The notes beneath the pieces are model-generated. The model was not told where the DNA came from. It ran no database searches and saw only the letters and a list, made by a program, of their open reading frames with translations. Below, one piece after another: positions 56,024 to 64,000 of a stretch of 64,000 nt of DNA; the stretch's first letter is position 1, and each line of letters begins with the position of its first letter. The position numbers were made by a program, and so were the translations under genes. Source of the stretch: an unidentified bacterial endosymbiont. GTDB taxonomy: Bacteria > Pseudomonadota > Gammaproteobacteria > Enterobacterales > G038960095. The DNA is taken from positions 62,001-126,000 of the forward strand of contig NZ_OU907312.1 in the NCBI RefSeq assembly GCF_918320885.1. Reading direction: 5' to 3'.

Positions 56024-56875
56024 ATGTTTGCCAAATTCTTAGATCCCAAAAATGATGTTGCCTTCCGGAAAATCTTTGGCAGCGAAAAGCATAAGACGGT
56101 ATTGATTCAATTTATCAATGATATCCTGGAGTTTAAAGGACCTAAAAAAATTGAACAGGTCGAATTCCTGAAGACCGTTCAAGATCCCGATATCGCGCTT
56201 AAAAAACAGAGCATTGTTGATGTTCTCTGCCGAGATTCTGAAGGGATTCAATATATTATTGAGATGCAAGTGGCTAAAACCAAAGGTTTCGAACAGCGGG
56301 CCCAGTACTATGCCGCCAAAGCCTACGGTAGACAAGCCAATAGCGGGGATAATTACCATAATTTGAAAGAGGTTATCTTTATCGCTATTGCTGACTGTAT
56401 CATCTTCCCTGACAAAGCAGCTTATAAGTCAGATCATATTATTTTAGATAAAAAGAGTTATGAGCACGACTTAAAAGATTTCTCCTTTACCTTTATCGAA
56501 CTACCAAAATTTAAAAAAGGACCGGATGAAGCGCTCAGCAACATGCTGGAACGCTGGTGCTGCTTTTTTAAGTATGCTCCCTACATTTCAGCCGAGGAGT
56601 TGAAAAAGTTAGTCGACCATCATCCTATCTTAGAGGAGGCCTATCAGGCATTAGATCAGCACTACTGGACTGAGGCAGAGTATCTCGCTTATGAACAAGA
56701 ATCCAAACGGATTCGAGACTACAAGGCTACCCTAGATGAAGCAGAGGACAGGGGTGGACAACGAAAAGCTTTTGAAATTGCTAAGAAAATGTTAGCTTCT
56801 GGCGTCGATAAGCAAACCATTAAGCGCTGTACTGGTCTGTCTGAACAAGAGGTCGCCAGTCTGAGTCCGCACTAA
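56024..56875 (+). CDS. Rpn-type PD-(D/E)XK nuclease family transposase
   Basis: The 283 aa match the PD-(D/E)XK transposase family (PF12784-like): FLDPKNDVAFRKIFGSEKHK, VDVLCRDSEGIQYIIEMQVA with catalytic Asp and ExQ, and QRAQYYAAKAYGRQ. The C-terminal EIAKKMLASGVDKQTIKRCT plus LSEQEVASL is shared with the Rpn protein at 20666-21622. ATG 56024 follows an AGAG; the frame is open to 55997. The gene lies between duplicated permease 3' ends. No inverted repeats were found. Confidence 0.85.
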   Translation: MFAKFLDPKNDVAFRKIFGSEKHKTVLIQFINDILEFKGPKKIEQVEFLKTVQDPDIALKKQSIVDVLCRDSEGIQYIIEMQVAKTKGFEQRAQYYAAKAYGRQANSGDNYHNLKEVIFIAIADCIIFPDKAAYKSDHIILDKKSYEHDLKDFSFTFIELPKFKKGPDEALSNMLERWCCFFKYAPYISAEELKKLVDHHPILEEAYQALDQHYWTEAEYLAYEQESKRIRDYKATLDEAEDRGGQRKAFEIAKKMLASGVDKQTIKRCTGLSEQEVASLSPH

Positions 56876-56920
56876 AGATGCCGGCTGTTCCGTCATTAAT
56901 TTCATGGTATAAGATAAGAT

Positions 56921-57685
56921 CTACCTTCTAAATCCGCTAGCTGAATCGTAATAGCGTAATCCCCATAAAAAAAACAGCCTGGAAAAAATATGAAACATCA
57001 TCCCACCAACCACAGCAACCGTTAAAAAGTAAACGTTACCTGTGCGCCTATACTCGATTGGAAAATAGCTGACTAATGCTACTGGAATAAGGCTATTGGT
57101 GAGTAGTTTTAAAAAACCAGAATAGCCAGCGTTAGGCTGATTCGCGATTAAGAGAGTCTTTGAGTAAATTTCATGAATCACAGTGTTCTCGTCTGGGATA
57201 AAAAACCTTAAACTGCCGATGTAGAGATATAATGAAAAGAAAAAAAGCACTCCTAACGGAATAAATAACAGCAAAATAAAATCGAAGTGGCCTGATGCAT
57301 ACAATAGGAAAACTCCAGCGATGAGATCTGACCAAGAAGAGAGAGCAGATTGAGAGAGTGATAAGATCAGCACTGGGTCTCGTGGCAAGAGCAGGAAGCG
57401 ATCTAAGCTGCCCCTGTCTATCATAGTAGGCAGCTCACGCAACCCGTCAAAAAAAATTTCCGTAATGCCTAGACTCATCGTGACCAAACCAATCATCAGC
57501 AGGTGCTCCTGATAGGTCCAACCATTAATGTCTCCGTAGTTGGCGTAGAAAGGTTTCCATGCTAGCGCAAACATCCCGTGCTTCAATGCGTTGGCGGTTA
57601 CTTTAATCCAAAAAACTACTTTAAAGTGTCGTGCTGATCGAAGATTCACCATCATGGCGTATAACACAAAATAGTGACGCTGCAT
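56921..57685 (-). CDS. ABC-2 family exporter permease (second permease)
   Basis: The 254-aa protein has about six membrane helices and resembles ABC2_membrane_6-type permeases: an amphipathic start (HYFVLYAMMVNLRSARHFKV), the ITEIFFDGLRELPTMIDRGS loop followed by LDRFLLLPRDPV, characteristic of this group, and a C-terminus RYYDSASGFRR. It follows the first permease by 7 bp. With 57693-58451 and the ATPase it would form a heteromeric exporter; the substrate is unknown. Confidence 0.8.
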   Translation of the reverse strand: MQRHYFVLYAMMVNLRSARHFKVVFWIKVTANALKHGMFALAWKPFYANYGDINGWTYQEHLLMIGLVTMSLGITEIFFDGLRELPTMIDRGSLDRFLLLPRDPVLILSLSQSALSSWSDLIAGVFLLYASGHFDFILLLFIPLGVLFFFSLYLYIGSLRFFIPDENTVIHEIYSKTLLIANQPNAGYSGFLKLLTNSLIPVALVSYFPIEYRRTGNVYFLTVAVVGGMMFHIFSRLFFLWGLRYYDSASGFRR

Positions 57686-57692
57686 GCAGTTT

Positions 57693-58451
57693 TTAACCCT
57701 GGATTAAGAGTGACTGATTCAATCTGTGATAAACCAATAAAGTGAATGCTGCTATCGCTGCGAACCAAGCCCCCTGTGCCCACAGGTGCCCTGGCTCTCC
57801 AAGAAACCCAAGGCGAGCAGCCCGTGCCGGATACCACAGAATGTACGGGTATGGAGAATAAAAGGCAATTTTCTGCATGGTGTGAGAGTAAAGATCTAAG
57901 GGCACAATCAGACCCCCCAGTGAAAACAGCGTGGTCATATTGAAGTAAAAAAGCACTTTAACATCCTGAGTCCAGTAGGAGGCTAAAGCAATCACTATAG
58001 ATAACAAAGCATAAATAGAGCCCCCAATAGTGGCAAAAAAAAGAAAGGCGCCGATCATAGGCCGTGTTTGACCTAAGCAGTGGGGTATGCATCGCTGGAT
58101 TAATAGGAATGCTATGACGAGCATCGCGAGTCTGTAAAGATAAACAGACAGACTACGGAAAAAGTGTATGGCCACATAATGCAGCGGCTTACCGATGCGC
58201 AAAGAGTATAGCCCTGTCTGTAGATCATTAAATATTTCGAAAGTTTGTGGAGCAAATGAAGAGACGAGCAATTGAGTCATGGCGATGTAGAAAAGACCTT
58301 CCGTACTGGTTTTAGCTGCCCTAAACGTTTGAGCAAATAGCAGCATGACCATCAGATAGAGAAAAATTCTAAGGACAAGGTTCATCCTTTGCCTGGCTTC
58401 CAAGGTGACGGCAAGGATTGATAAATTTTTATAACTCACCACTGTTTTCAT
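57693..58451 (-). CDS. ABC-2 family exporter permease (first permease)
   Basis: The 252-aa polytopic protein has about six hydrophobic helices (for example FLYLMVMLLFAQTF, MIGAFLFFATIGGSIYALLS, VLFYFNMTTLFSLGGLIVPL). The segment YSPYPYILWYPARAARLG resembles other permeases of this exporter group. The start overlaps the ATPase gene by 23 bp, so the genes are translationally coupled. Confidence 0.8.
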   Translation of the reverse strand: MKTVVSYKNLSILAVTLEARQRMNLVLRIFLYLMVMLLFAQTFRAAKTSTEGLFYIAMTQLLVSSFAPQTFEIFNDLQTGLYSLRIGKPLHYVAIHFFRSLSVYLYRLAMLVIAFLLIQRCIPHCLGQTRPMIGAFLFFATIGGSIYALLSIVIALASYWTQDVKVLFYFNMTTLFSLGGLIVPLDLYSHTMQKIAFYSPYPYILWYPARAARLGFLGEPGHLWAQGAWFAAIAAFTLLVYHRLNQSLLIQG

Positions 58452-59382
58452 GATAAACTCTCTCGATAATAGACTCTAGCGATTTGCTTTCGATGGCTAT
58501 ATCGCTAAAGGAAATTTTTTTGGCTATATCAGCTATGCAATTGGCTATTGAATTTTTTTCTAAATCAAGCGTAATATTAATCATATTTTCACCAGTAGTA
58601 CTGATCTCACAGCCGAGAATATTAAGGCTTTCCGGTAGTCGTTCGGCTATTATTTTAATCACTTTAAATTTTGCAAATTTTCTTTTTAAGTCCGTAATGG
58701 CTCCATGATAGACCAGTTTTCCTTGGCTAAGAATAAGGACCCTCTGGCAAATAGGCTCAATATCATTCATATCGTGCGAGGTGAGTAGAATGGTTTTATT
58801 ACTATTGATAGCAACCGTGGTTAAAAGTTCTCTAAAGACTCTTTTTGCATTGAAGTCTAGTCCAATGCTTGGCTCATCTAACAGCATAATTTTAGGATCA
58901 TGCAAAAATCCTAACGCTATTTCGCATTTCATCCGCTCCCCTGATGACAGTTTGGTCACCTTTTTTTTGAGCAGAGGATGAATGTCCAATGATTCTCCTA
59001 AAGTGCTCACCCTGGCGTGATACTCTGTAGTGGTTAAACCATGGACCGCACTAGCGTATTGCAGAGCCTCTTCAACGGAGCCATTGGGCCAAAGTTGAGA
59101 GCAGTGACCCAATAGGACCCCTAAAATTTTTGCCACCTGAGAGCGATGACGCCATGGCGTGATCCCGGCAACAGAGACTACACCTATCGTTGGCTGAATG
59201 ATTCCAGAGAGAATTTTTATAGTCGTGCTTTTCCCTGATCCATTAGGCCCAACCAGGGCTACTCGCTCTCCTGGCTTCACTTCAAAAGAGAGATCACTTA
59301 ACACCTCATGGGCTGTTGATGGCGTAAACACTCTTCTCGTGTAGTAAGTTTTACTCACATTGTTTAGCAAAAGACTAGACAT
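58429..59382 (-). CDS. ABC exporter ATP-binding protein
   Basis: The 317 aa contain Walker A (ALVGPNGSGKSTTIKIL), Q-loop region, signature KLSSGERMKCEIALGF, Walker B KIMLLDEPSIGLD and H-loop LLTSHDMND, in the usual order, followed by a C-terminal regulatory domain of about 80 residues typical of drug/lipid exporters. It leads the three-gene exporter operon. A small open frame at 59375-59518 overlaps its start. Confidence 0.92.
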   Translation of the reverse strand: MSSLLLNNVSKTYYTRRVFTPSTAHEVLSDLSFEVKPGERVALVGPNGSGKSTTIKILSGIIQPTIGVVSVAGITPWRHRSQVAKILGVLLGHCSQLWPNGSVEEALQYASAVHGLTTTEYHARVSTLGESLDIHPLLKKKVTKLSSGERMKCEIALGFLHDPKIMLLDEPSIGLDFNAKRVFRELLTTVAINSNKTILLTSHDMNDIEPICQRVLILSQGKLVYHGAITDLKRKFAKFKVIKIIAERLPESLNILGCEISTTGENMINITLDLEKNSIANCIADIAKKISFSDIAIESKSLESIIERVYHENSGEL

Positions 59383-59518
59383 CGAACTTCCGCTCTCTTT
59401 TTTTTAGACTGTTTGGGACGTAGTACGACTCAGCAAAACGCAACGCCTCTTCATCAATGATAGACAATAGGGTATCGAGATTGATGATTAGCTTATTCAA
59501 GTCGGCAAGGCTTTGACA
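59375..59518 (-). pseudogene. 3' remnant of a gene upstream of the ABC exporter
   Basis: About 46 codons (LNKLIINLDTLLSIIDEEAL, then RFAESYYVPNSLKKRE) end in TAG 59375-59377, overlapping the ATPase ATG. An in-frame stop lies just upstream and there is no ATG. The tight overlap suggests the tail of a former operon gene; its family is not recognisable. Confidence 0.35.
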
Positions 59519-59887
59519 GAACTACTGCCTGGCCTTTAAATGACCACGCATTGAACCGCTTATCCATCCAGTTTCAGCAGCTGTGGAAGGTCTCGCTAGG
59601 GGTCACCAACACACCTCCAGTATAGCAATTTTCTTACAGCCTGATCAGTTCCAGCGGTGAATAGAGCTCGCCACTGAGCACTCATCGCAGCACTGAAAAC
59701 TCGTTTTTTGGTGGGTATCCCAAACGGGATATTACGAATTTAATCTTATCTATCAATTATTTAGTTAAAAAATTCCATGACCCTTAGTGTAAGATGATTA
59801 TTTTTTAAGTTTATTTTAAAAACTGTTCTTGTTATCCTGACACCAGGATAGTCGGAACTATCAGGTATGCAGGAGGCAATCGGTGGA
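59383..59887. other. Intergenic region with decaying sequence
   Basis: Apart from the small remnant at 59375-59518 I see no gene in this 500-base stretch. AGGAGG at 59871-59876 belongs to the short frame at 59888. Confidence 0.4.
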
Positions 59888-59956
59888 ATGTCAATGGATT
59901 TATGGTGGTATAGTTTATCTGATGAATCTCAGCCTATCCAGCTAAAACAAATTTAA
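59888..59956 (+). CDS. Short frame before the MFS gene: leader peptide or displaced N-terminus
   Basis: ATG 59888 with AGGAGG 11 bases upstream encodes 22 residues (MSMDLWWYSLSDESQPIQLK plus two) and stops one base before the MFS frame. Losing one A from the run near 59943 would fuse the two as QPIQLNKFKLNRLFLIRF. It therefore looks like the real N-terminus of the transporter displaced by a one-base insertion; a coupled leader is the alternative. Confidence 0.4.
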   Translation: MSMDLWWYSLSDESQPIQLKQI

Positions 59957-59957
59957 A

Positions 59958-60962
59958 TTGAATAGGTTATTTTTAATAAGATTTTTATCAGCGATTGCTT
60001 TTTATATTTGTATTGTTATCTCTAATCAATATGGAGTGATTGCCACTACCATCTTCACAATGGGACATAGGTCTTTATTGTTTTTTTCTCCTTATTTATC
60101 AAAAAGTTTTAAAAATTATGATGGTGTAGTTTCTCTGGCCATTTCTGCAATAGGAGTATTTTTTTTACTCCTATTTAAGTGGAATGTTTTAGGCGTTATC
60201 TTCATTGCTTTTGGTCTTAGCACTCATGGGTTTATTATAAAATCTATCGCTGCGGACAGTGCGGAAAATTCAGGAAAAAATAAAATTGCCATCAACTTTT
60301 GCAATATTGGAGCTGGTTTAATATTATTATTAATAACAATGACTATTCTTATGATGGCTACTTTTATTTCTTATGTTTCTTTTAGTTCCATTAAACATCG
60401 GAAAGAAGTTGCCCCCTTAACTTTTAATGCCATTAAAGAAAATAAATCATTATATTTTATTTGGCTTTGTTTTGGAATGGCTATTGGAATTCGTGTGTTT
60501 GGCTTATACATTATTATGCCTGAATACTTAATCAATACCCTTGGAGAGCTTCCTGCCTGGTATGGATTAACCCTAATGCTTTACGGTGGTTTTGTCATTT
60601 TAACACAATACTATGTTATTATTAGAAGAGGCAAAGTTTCTCTTTATATATCAATGCTTGCGCTGGCTATTTCTTGTGTTATTATGAGTATACCTTCATT
60701 TTTTAAAATAGAAACGTTAAGTGGTGCTTTAATTTGGGTTACTTGTCTTGCGTTAGAGGAAGTGTTTACTCCTTATATTGATTGTCATGCATCAAAAACG
60801 AATACTTTATTAGTAAAAGAATTGGCCATTGGTTTAGGAGGAGCACTATGCGCTCTATTAACGCATACATTTTTCTGTATTGAATTTTTAGGAAAAACTG
60901 CAATTTTATGTCTAGTGATTGGAATGACTGTTCTATACTATAGTAAACATCGCACTGTATAA
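59958..60962 (+). CDS. MFS-type transporter (possibly frameshifted at its start)
   Basis: The 334 aa are strongly hydrophobic with about 10-11 membrane helices in two halves separated by the charged loop SSIKHRKEVAPLTFNAIKEN, an MFS-like layout, but shorter than the usual about 400 aa. The only start is TTG 59958 without a ribosome site, while a good site and ATG lie in another frame at 59888. AT-rich composition sets it apart from the ABC genes. Substrate unknown. Confidence 0.65.
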   Translation: MNRLFLIRFLSAIAFYICIVISNQYGVIATTIFTMGHRSLLFFSPYLSKSFKNYDGVVSLAISAIGVFFLLLFKWNVLGVIFIAFGLSTHGFIIKSIAADSAENSGKNKIAINFCNIGAGLILLLITMTILMMATFISYVSFSSIKHRKEVAPLTFNAIKENKSLYFIWLCFGMAIGIRVFGLYIIMPEYLINTLGELPAWYGLTLMLYGGFVILTQYYVIIRRGKVSLYISMLALAISCVIMSIPSFFKIETLSGALIWVTCLALEEVFTPYIDCHASKTNTLLVKELAIGLGGALCALLTHTFFCIEFLGKTAILCLVIGMTVLYYSKHRTV

Positions 60963-61044
60963 TAGTTAATATTTATTGAATAGACCTATAAGAATAGTAT
61001 TTAAACTATTCTATTTAAATACCCATAGTATCAAGTAACCTAAC

Positions 61045-62124
61045 GCTGGATTCACGCAATAAGTGCAACACGGCAGCCGGTATAAGCTTCTATGGGAGTT
61101 AGACCCAAGAGCACTTTTCTGGGAGTCATATTAAGGCGTAATTCCATATCTCTAATCTCCTGTTTGCTCAGAGGCCCCATACACATTTTTTTAGGCCAGC
61201 ATCGACGGATTAAACCATTAGTATTTTCATTGGTACCCCGCTGATAACTAGCATAAGGGCGTGCGAAGAATATCTGGGACCCAGTGGCTTTTGCAACCCT
61301 CTGGTGCTGAGCAAATTCTCCACCATTATCCAAGGTAATGGTATGTACAGTATCAACGCGATTTAGCATATTAATCATCATATTAGATACTGTTTCCGCC
61401 GTTTTATCCTCAACTTTTCCTATCAAAGTCAGCAGGCTTTTACGCTCGACCAATGTCACTAAACTGGCATCTTGTCCATACACTGTATCTCCCTCCCAAT
61501 CTCCTAAACGCGAACGCTGCTCAACAATTGCTGGGCGTTGGCTGATATCAACACGTGCAGGGATCATTGAGCGACCCGCTTTGCGTTTGCCGCCTTTCCA
61601 GCGGCGCTTACCAAACCTAGGCAGCAGCTTGTATAAACAGCCACCAGCAGCCTTGTCCTCCCTTATCCTACGATAAATCGTCGTAGGACTGAGTGCAATA
61701 CTCGGGATTTCTAGTTGCATGCGAGCGCTCATGTTTTCCGGCGACCAACCCATTATCAGACCGTTACGCAAAATTTCAGCATGACGTTCATCATATTTTT
61801 TAAACTTTATAGCCGTCATCTTTCGTCTGTCTTTCAATAGGTTAGCACTCTTTGCACCGTAAATCCCCTGGCTCGAGTTACGTCTCAGTTCTCGGGAAAT
61901 TGAACTGTGATGTACCCCTATAGATTCTGCGATACGCCGTTGGGCGAAACCATTGCTGTGCAGGGCCTGTATCTGGTATCTTTGCCCTTGAGTTAACTGT
62001 CGGTAGTGTTTGTTTTGAGGCTTCATTGCAGGCACCTATTCCATGGCTTGAGAACTGTGCAATAGTCTGACAGTTAACTCACCTTTCAATCAATAGCCTG
62101 TTGCACTTACTCTGTTAATCCAGC
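61045..62124 (-). mobile_element. IS30-family element (about 1080 bp)
   Basis: Inverted repeats about 26 bp long: GCTGGATTCACGCAATAAGT from 61045 and, on the other strand, GCTGGATTAACAGAGTAAGT ending at 62124, both continuing GCAACA. It contains one transposase. The right end lies 8 bp from a truncated IS1, so it seems to have inserted into it. Confidence 0.9.
61052..62026 (-). CDS. IS30-family transposase
   Basis: The 324 aa have an N-terminal HTH (RYQIQALHSNGFAQRRIAES, VHHSSISRELRR) and a DDE domain with D (RLGDWEGDTVYG), D (TLDNGGEFAQHQ) and E (RGTNENTNGLIRR). ATG 62026 with AGGTG nearby was preferred to GTG 62035. It is intact. Confidence 0.93.
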   Translation of the reverse strand: MKPQNKHYRQLTQGQRYQIQALHSNGFAQRRIAESIGVHHSSISRELRRNSSQGIYGAKSANLLKDRRKMTAIKFKKYDERHAEILRNGLIMGWSPENMSARMQLEIPSIALSPTTIYRRIREDKAAGGCLYKLLPRFGKRRWKGGKRKAGRSMIPARVDISQRPAIVEQRSRLGDWEGDTVYGQDASLVTLVERKSLLTLIGKVEDKTAETVSNMMINMLNRVDTVHTITLDNGGEFAQHQRVAKATGSQIFFARPYASYQRGTNENTNGLIRRCWPKKMCMGPLSKQEIRDMELRLNMTPRKVLLGLTPIEAYTGCRVALIA

Positions 62125-62132
62125 TTGAGCTT

Positions 62133-62261
62133 TATAATCTAACACTACGAACACCTATCAAGCGCTTGGCTAGACGCACAATTTGCTTTTCCAAATCTAT
62201 AGAGATCCATGAAAAAGTAATTGGTGCCTATATCGAAAAATTTCACCATCAGTCATTATAG
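62133..62261 (+). pseudogene. insB: IS1 InsB 3' remnant
   Basis: The plus frame reads NLTLRTPIKRLARRTICFSK then SIEIHEKVIGAYIEKFHHQS and stops at TAG 62259-62261, matching the end of the InsB at 30406-30837 with a few substitutions. Everything 5' is missing. The IS1 terminus follows (62249-62270, minus strand GGTAGTGGTCTATAATGACT). Confidence 0.85.
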
Positions 62262-62265
62262 ACCA

Positions 62266-64000
62266 CTACCCATTTTCGCTCCTGGTTGCCGGGTAAACTT
62301 GGAATGGAGAGTTTGTGGAATCAATATTGTTAAATGCAGTAGCAAATTGATGAGTATTACCACCAGGTGCAGATGCTATCTGGTGTCTGATGTGCTCAAC
62401 TCGAGCAGACTCTTGTGGTTCGGTATGACTGATTTCTGGCAACGTTACTCTGCCGTTGTCTGTAGAATATTCATTGTAGCGCGTCAGAAAATCCCCTGTA
62501 GACACCTTAACTTTTATCCTAGATTGCAATAAATCAATTATAACCGAAAAATTCCCCAGAGAGCACCTCAGGCCGGGGAAATCAACGAAATGCAGCTCAG
62601 TACCGGTAAATTTCGCCTGCTCTAGATCAGAATTTACCGTACGCTCTAATCTATGGATGTTTTTACGATCCACTATAATTTTCGCAGGGTTCAAGAATGC
62701 TGCTATTACATTGTTATTATCATATTCTGTTAAACAATAACTGATTTTCCTCATCATATCACTAGGCAATTCAATGAATTCTCCTCCAGAATACACTGTC
62801 AATATTATTGATCCCATTCTATCAGCACATGTTTTAATTTTTTCTGCTGCTATATACTGCTGCTCAATAATGTTCTTAAATTGTAAAGAGCTGTTTTTTA
62901 CTGATATTAATTTAGATGCAATGTCTTCACTCCGTACATAATAAGTAAGTCTTTCTGGGTTCTTTTCTTGGAGAAAGGTACGGAATGTTACTTTTTTATT
63001 GAAAATTGAACCAATTTCTTCTTCCAATTCTGGAATGGTTACTCCTTGGTCTAGCAAGTTATTTATAACATCAATATTTTCTGCACATCCTATAGCAAAC
63101 CACTTCGGGAATTTTTCAATAGCCCTGTGCAGGGGGGTTAGACCATCATTATTCGGGATATTAACGTTAGCCCCACGCTCTAGTAAGCAATTGACAATAT
63201 CGGAATAGCCATCAAAAGCAGCAATGTGCAGGGGGGTTTGACCAAGAGAATCCTGGATATCAACGTTAGCCCCATGCTCTAGTAAGCTATTGACAGTATC
63301 GATTTTTTCATTATAAACAGCCCTGTGCAGGGGGGTTTGACCATCATTATTCCGGGTATCAACCTTAGCCCCACGCTCTAGTAAGCTATTGACAATATCG
63401 AAATAGCCATAAAAAGCAGCGGGGTGCAGGGGGGTTAGACCACCATTATCCCGGGGATCAATGTTAGCCCCACGCTCTATTAAGCTATTGACAATATTGG
63501 CATGGCCCGCAAAAACAGCCCAGAACAGGGGGGTTTGACCATCATTATCCCGGGTATTAACGTTAACCCCGCGCTCTAGTAAGCTATTGACAATATTGAT
63601 ACGGCCATAATAAGCAGCCTTGTGCAGGGCGGTTAGACCACCATTATCCCGGGGATCAACGTTAGCCCCACGCTCTAGTAAGCAATTAACAATATCGAAA
63701 TAGCCTTCAACAGCAGCCCAGAACAGGGGGGTTTGACCATGAGAATCCCGGGTATCAACGTTAACCCTACGCTCTAGTAATCTATTGACAATATTGATAC
63801 GGCCATGACGAGCAGCCCTGTGCAGGGGGGGTTGACCATCATTATCCCGGATATCAACTTTAGCCCAAAGCTCTAGTAATCTATTGACAATATTGATATG
63901 GCCATTATCGGCAGCCCTGTGCAGGGGGGGTTGACCATCATTATCCCGGATATTAATGTCAGCCCCACGCTGTAGTAATCTATTGACAGTATCGATATGG
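62266..64000 (-). CDS. Large ankyrin-repeat protein with C-terminal F-box-like region (partial, 3' end inside IS1)
   Basis: The minus frame is open from the right edge to TAG 62266-62268, 577 residues without a stop. From the edge to about 63060 there are nine or more 33-residue ankyrin repeats of very even sequence (DNDGQTPLHRA, INIVNSLLERGANVD), one repeat per 99 bp. The final about 260 residues are non-repeat and contain FIELPSDMMRKISYCLTEYD, which fits an F-box-like pattern also found in the 11924-13165 protein. The last Gly codon and the stop belong to the IS1 terminus, so the native C-terminus was cut off. Start outside the window. Candidate host-directed effector. Confidence 0.85.
   Translation of the reverse strand, partial: HIDTVNRLLQRGADINIRDNDGQPPLHRAADNGHINIVNRLLELWAKVDIRDNDGQPPLHRAARHGRINIVNRLLERRVNVDTRDSHGQTPLFWAAVEGYFDIVNCLLERGANVDPRDNGGLTALHKAAYYGRINIVNSLLERGVNVNTRDNDGQTPLFWAVFAGHANIVNSLIERGANIDPRDNGGLTPLHPAAFYGYFDIVNSLLERGAKVDTRNNDGQTPLHRAVYNEKIDTVNSLLEHGANVDIQDSLGQTPLHIAAFDGYSDIVNCLLERGANVNIPNNDGLTPLHRAIEKFPKWFAIGCAENIDVINNLLDQGVTIPELEEEIGSIFNKKVTFRTFLQEKNPERLTYYVRSEDIASKLISVKNSSLQFKNIIEQQYIAAEKIKTCADRMGSIILTVYSGGEFIELPSDMMRKISYCLTEYDNNNVIAAFLNPAKIIVDRKNIHRLERTVNSDLEQAKFTGTELHFVDFPGLRCSLGNFSVIIDLLQSRIKVKVSTGDFLTRYNEYSTDNGRVTLPEISHTEPQESARVEHIRHQIASAPGGNTHQFATAFNNIDSTNSPFQVYPATRSENG
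63100..64000 (-). repeat. 99-bp ankyrin-coding repeats
   Basis: The motif cctgtgcagg or its variant cagaacaggg recurs about every 99 bp (near 63127, 63226, 63325, 63424, 63523, 63622, 63721, 63820 and 63919). Copies are similar enough that unequal exchange could change repeat number. Confidence 0.9.

Noticed and set aside
63100-64000. Regular repeats resembling a CRISPR array
   Set aside because: The 99-bp period encodes an uninterrupted ankyrin protein and there are no short identical repeats with unique spacers.

Overview
This window looks like a chromosome segment of a host-associated gammaproteobacterium. No search was run; identity is judged from recalled family sequences. The cell-division, peptidoglycan, MutL/MiaA/Hfq/HflX/HflKC and SecA proteins resemble enteric and Vibrio-type orthologues in sequence and gene order. 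They are surrounded by ankyrin and Sel1 repeat proteins, many IS elements, a broken conjugation region and decaying fragments. That mix is typical of a facultative symbiont or intracellular bacterium with an active mobilome. A DciA-type helicase-loader gene (DUF721) between lpxC and secA argues against a classical Enterobacteriaceae with DnaC only.

Layout. 1-440 is the 3' end of an acidic repeat protein. 669-1493 is a prepilin peptidase. 1585-8243 (minus) is the core block mutL-miaA-hfq-hflX-hflK-hflC, and 9827-11429 (minus) is tsaE-amiB. A hypothetical gene and a 5'-truncated GNA1162/DUF799 gene split amiB from mutL. A tRNA-Gly(GCC) lies at 11714-11788.

11900-32300 is an accessory region. 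It contains an ankyrin plus F-box-like protein, IS630, T4SS genes (virB6, eexN, IS-disrupted virB5), traF, a pilM/prepilin-peptidase pair, an Rpn nuclease, a resolvase, a RHH/ParE toxin-antitoxin pair, two matching IS3 copies, group II intron wreckage, Sel1 remnants, two tandem IS110-family elements with readable bridge RNAs, and IS1.

32448-53727 (minus) is the division and cell-wall (dcw) cluster mraZ-rsmH-ftsL-ftsI-murE-murF-mraY-murD-ftsW-murG-murC-ftsQ-ftsA-ftsZ-lpxC, then secA-mutT-orn, with dciA on the opposite strand. The cluster is tightly overlapped, starts from a recognisable promoter plus three-repeat MraZ operator, and lacks ddlB.

54097-64000 is accessory again: a CPA1 antiporter, a second Rpn-type nuclease, a three-gene ABC-2 exporter, an MFS transporter with a damaged or recoded start, IS30, an IS1 remnant, and a large ankyrin-repeat protein that runs off the right edge and ends inside an IS1 terminus.

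The strongest observation is in the two IS110-family elements (27736-28942 and 29070-30274). The loops of their non-coding 5' RNAs differ between copies, and each copy's loop base-pairs with its own insertion flanks. The second loop pairs with the element ends. This is the behaviour of programmable IS110 bridge RNAs, read directly from the sequence.
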